From positions 1,240,001 through 1,304,000 of the forward strand of contig NZ_CP019645.1 of the NCBI RefSeq assembly GCF_001999985.1: a stretch of 64,000 nt of DNA. The letters are read 5' to 3'. The stretch is from Helicobacter bilis. Its GTDB lineage: Bacteria > Campylobacterota > Campylobacteria > Campylobacterales > Helicobacteraceae. Each line of letters opens with the position of its first letter. Position 1 is the stretch's first letter. The position numbers and the translations under genes were made by a program. This document shows, piece by piece, positions 63,357 through 64,000 of the stretch. The notes under the pieces were generated by a model that searched no databases, had not been told where the DNA came from, and saw only the letters and a program-made list of their open reading frames with translations.

Positions 63357-64000
63357 ATGGCTGTGAAACTATTATGCCTATCATCTGCAAACACAAGTCC
63401 ATTCGCCAAAGCCTTTTTGCAATATATCGCTAAGCATGATTCAATCGAGTATGATTACGCAGAGATTGAGCCTTATGTGCTTGCTAAGATTCCATTCACA
63501 AAGCTTTTAACGCATTTTTGCTCCCAAACACCAGATTATGTCATGTCTTTTGATGGACATTATCGCTATATTAAAAATGACCCAAAAATCCCTTTTATTG
63601 AAATGAGTAATTCTGTGGCAGGACCCATTAGGACTAATCGCCCCTTTATCAAAACCCCTGTAGAATGGGAAAATAAAGTAGTCAAAGTAGAACCAGCATG
63701 GTATAACAAGGTATTGCCGATTGAAGATAAAACGATTTATAGCATGCTTGATTCCTATCGTTATGTATATTTACGCTATCTCGTTGCAGAATCAAAGAAG
63801 AATCCAGCAAGAAAAGAACCGCCATTTGCCTTTTATATCCCTGATTGGAACACGCACACAGATGATATATTGAACAATATTTATCGCTATTTGGATTTTT
63901 GCAGAGAAGATCGTTGCGGTTTGCATGTCGCATTGTCAAAAGCTGTGTTAGATCCAACCGATATGAGTTTGGAAGAAAAGTATAAAATGAAGCGAAAAAG
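63357..64000 (+). CDS. Uncharacterised protein, 3' end beyond the window
   Basis: An open frame begins at ATG 63357 behind GGGAGA (MAVKLLCLSSANTSPFAKAF) and runs without a stop for 214 codons to the right edge. It has no signal peptide. It contains many aromatic and basic residues (YRYVYLRYLVAESKKN, PPFAFYIPDWNTHTDDILN, YRYLDFCREDRCGLHVALSK). I do not recognise the family. The strong start signal and continuous frame support a real gene. Confidence 0.75.
   Translation, partial: MAVKLLCLSSANTSPFAKAFLQYIAKHDSIEYDYAEIEPYVLAKIPFTKLLTHFCSQTPDYVMSFDGHYRYIKNDPKIPFIEMSNSVAGPIRTNRPFIKTPVEWENKVVKVEPAWYNKVLPIEDKTIYSMLDSYRYVYLRYLVAESKKNPARKEPPFAFYIPDWNTHTDDILNNIYRYLDFCREDRCGLHVALSKAVLDPTDMSLEEKYKMKRK

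Overview
The window is chromosomal DNA of a low-GC member of the Campylobacterota, most likely an enterohepatic Helicobacter rather than H. pylori. The evidence is the gene content: a plasminogen-binding PgbA-type protein, a Hof-like outer-membrane protein, several small Helicobacter-type beta-barrels, FlaA with the [16 protein letters not shown] start, ThyX, bifunctional HisIE, scattered single flagellar genes, and the order coaD-tmk-comF. About 55 protein genes are visible. I saw no rRNA, tRNA, CRISPR array or intact insertion sequence.

Layout. 1-1500: decayed short genes and flaG. 1.7-5.2 kb: a sodium-dependent transporter and an FtsH paralogue whose protease motif is lost. 5.3-8.5 kb: a gene remnant, then a tight five-gene cassette (phosphodiesterase-like, HAD phosphatase, nucleotidyltransferase, NTF2-like, cupin) behind a T13 tract. 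8.7-14 kb: exonuclease, rlmN, murF, acylphosphatase and an orphan response regulator with Glu at the phosphoacceptor position. 14.15-17.8 kb: a RavA/ViaA-type AAA+/VWA islet with a BspA-like repeat protein, bounded by direct repeats of the rsmE 3' end. 17.7-24.3 kb: rsmE, a membrane protein, an outer-membrane gene fragment, gapA, hup, pgk, hemH, a pair of SMR exporters and a kinase remnant. 24.3-29.5 kb: pgbA-like, secF, secD, yajC, nhaA. 30-37 kb: two recently duplicated beta-barrel genes with T13 promoters around fliK and a small gene, then a chemoreceptor. 37.4-48 kb: panC with a tandem-repeat insert, a Hof-like protein, a solute-binding lipoprotein, a NYN nuclease, a DHH phosphoesterase, flaA, an HDOD protein and hypD. 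48-56 kb: a beta-barrel protein, a GspE/PilB ATPase, thyX, coaD, tmk, comF, then a lic1-like locus (fused LicC-LicA switched by a G12 tract, and a LicB-like permease). 56-64 kb: flgJ-type rod protein, flgA, a two-component system, ilvE, an SPFH protein, hisIE, a DUF2393-like protein and a gene running off the right edge.

Three themes run through the window. The first is switchable surface chemistry: T13 tracts before a small-molecule cassette and two outer-membrane proteins, and a G12 tract inside a phosphocholine-type kinase. The second is a very high density of the word AGATTCTA/TAGAATCT, often as inverted pairs, together with an intergenic repeat family (TGTCATATTGAGCGTAGCG...). Two candidate competence genes (GspE-type ATPase, ComF) are present. 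The third is low-complexity or tandem-repeat insertions inside ordinary enzymes (PanC, RlmN, the phosphodiesterase, RavA, HisIE).

All assignments come from reading the sequence and knowledge of the families. No database search was run.
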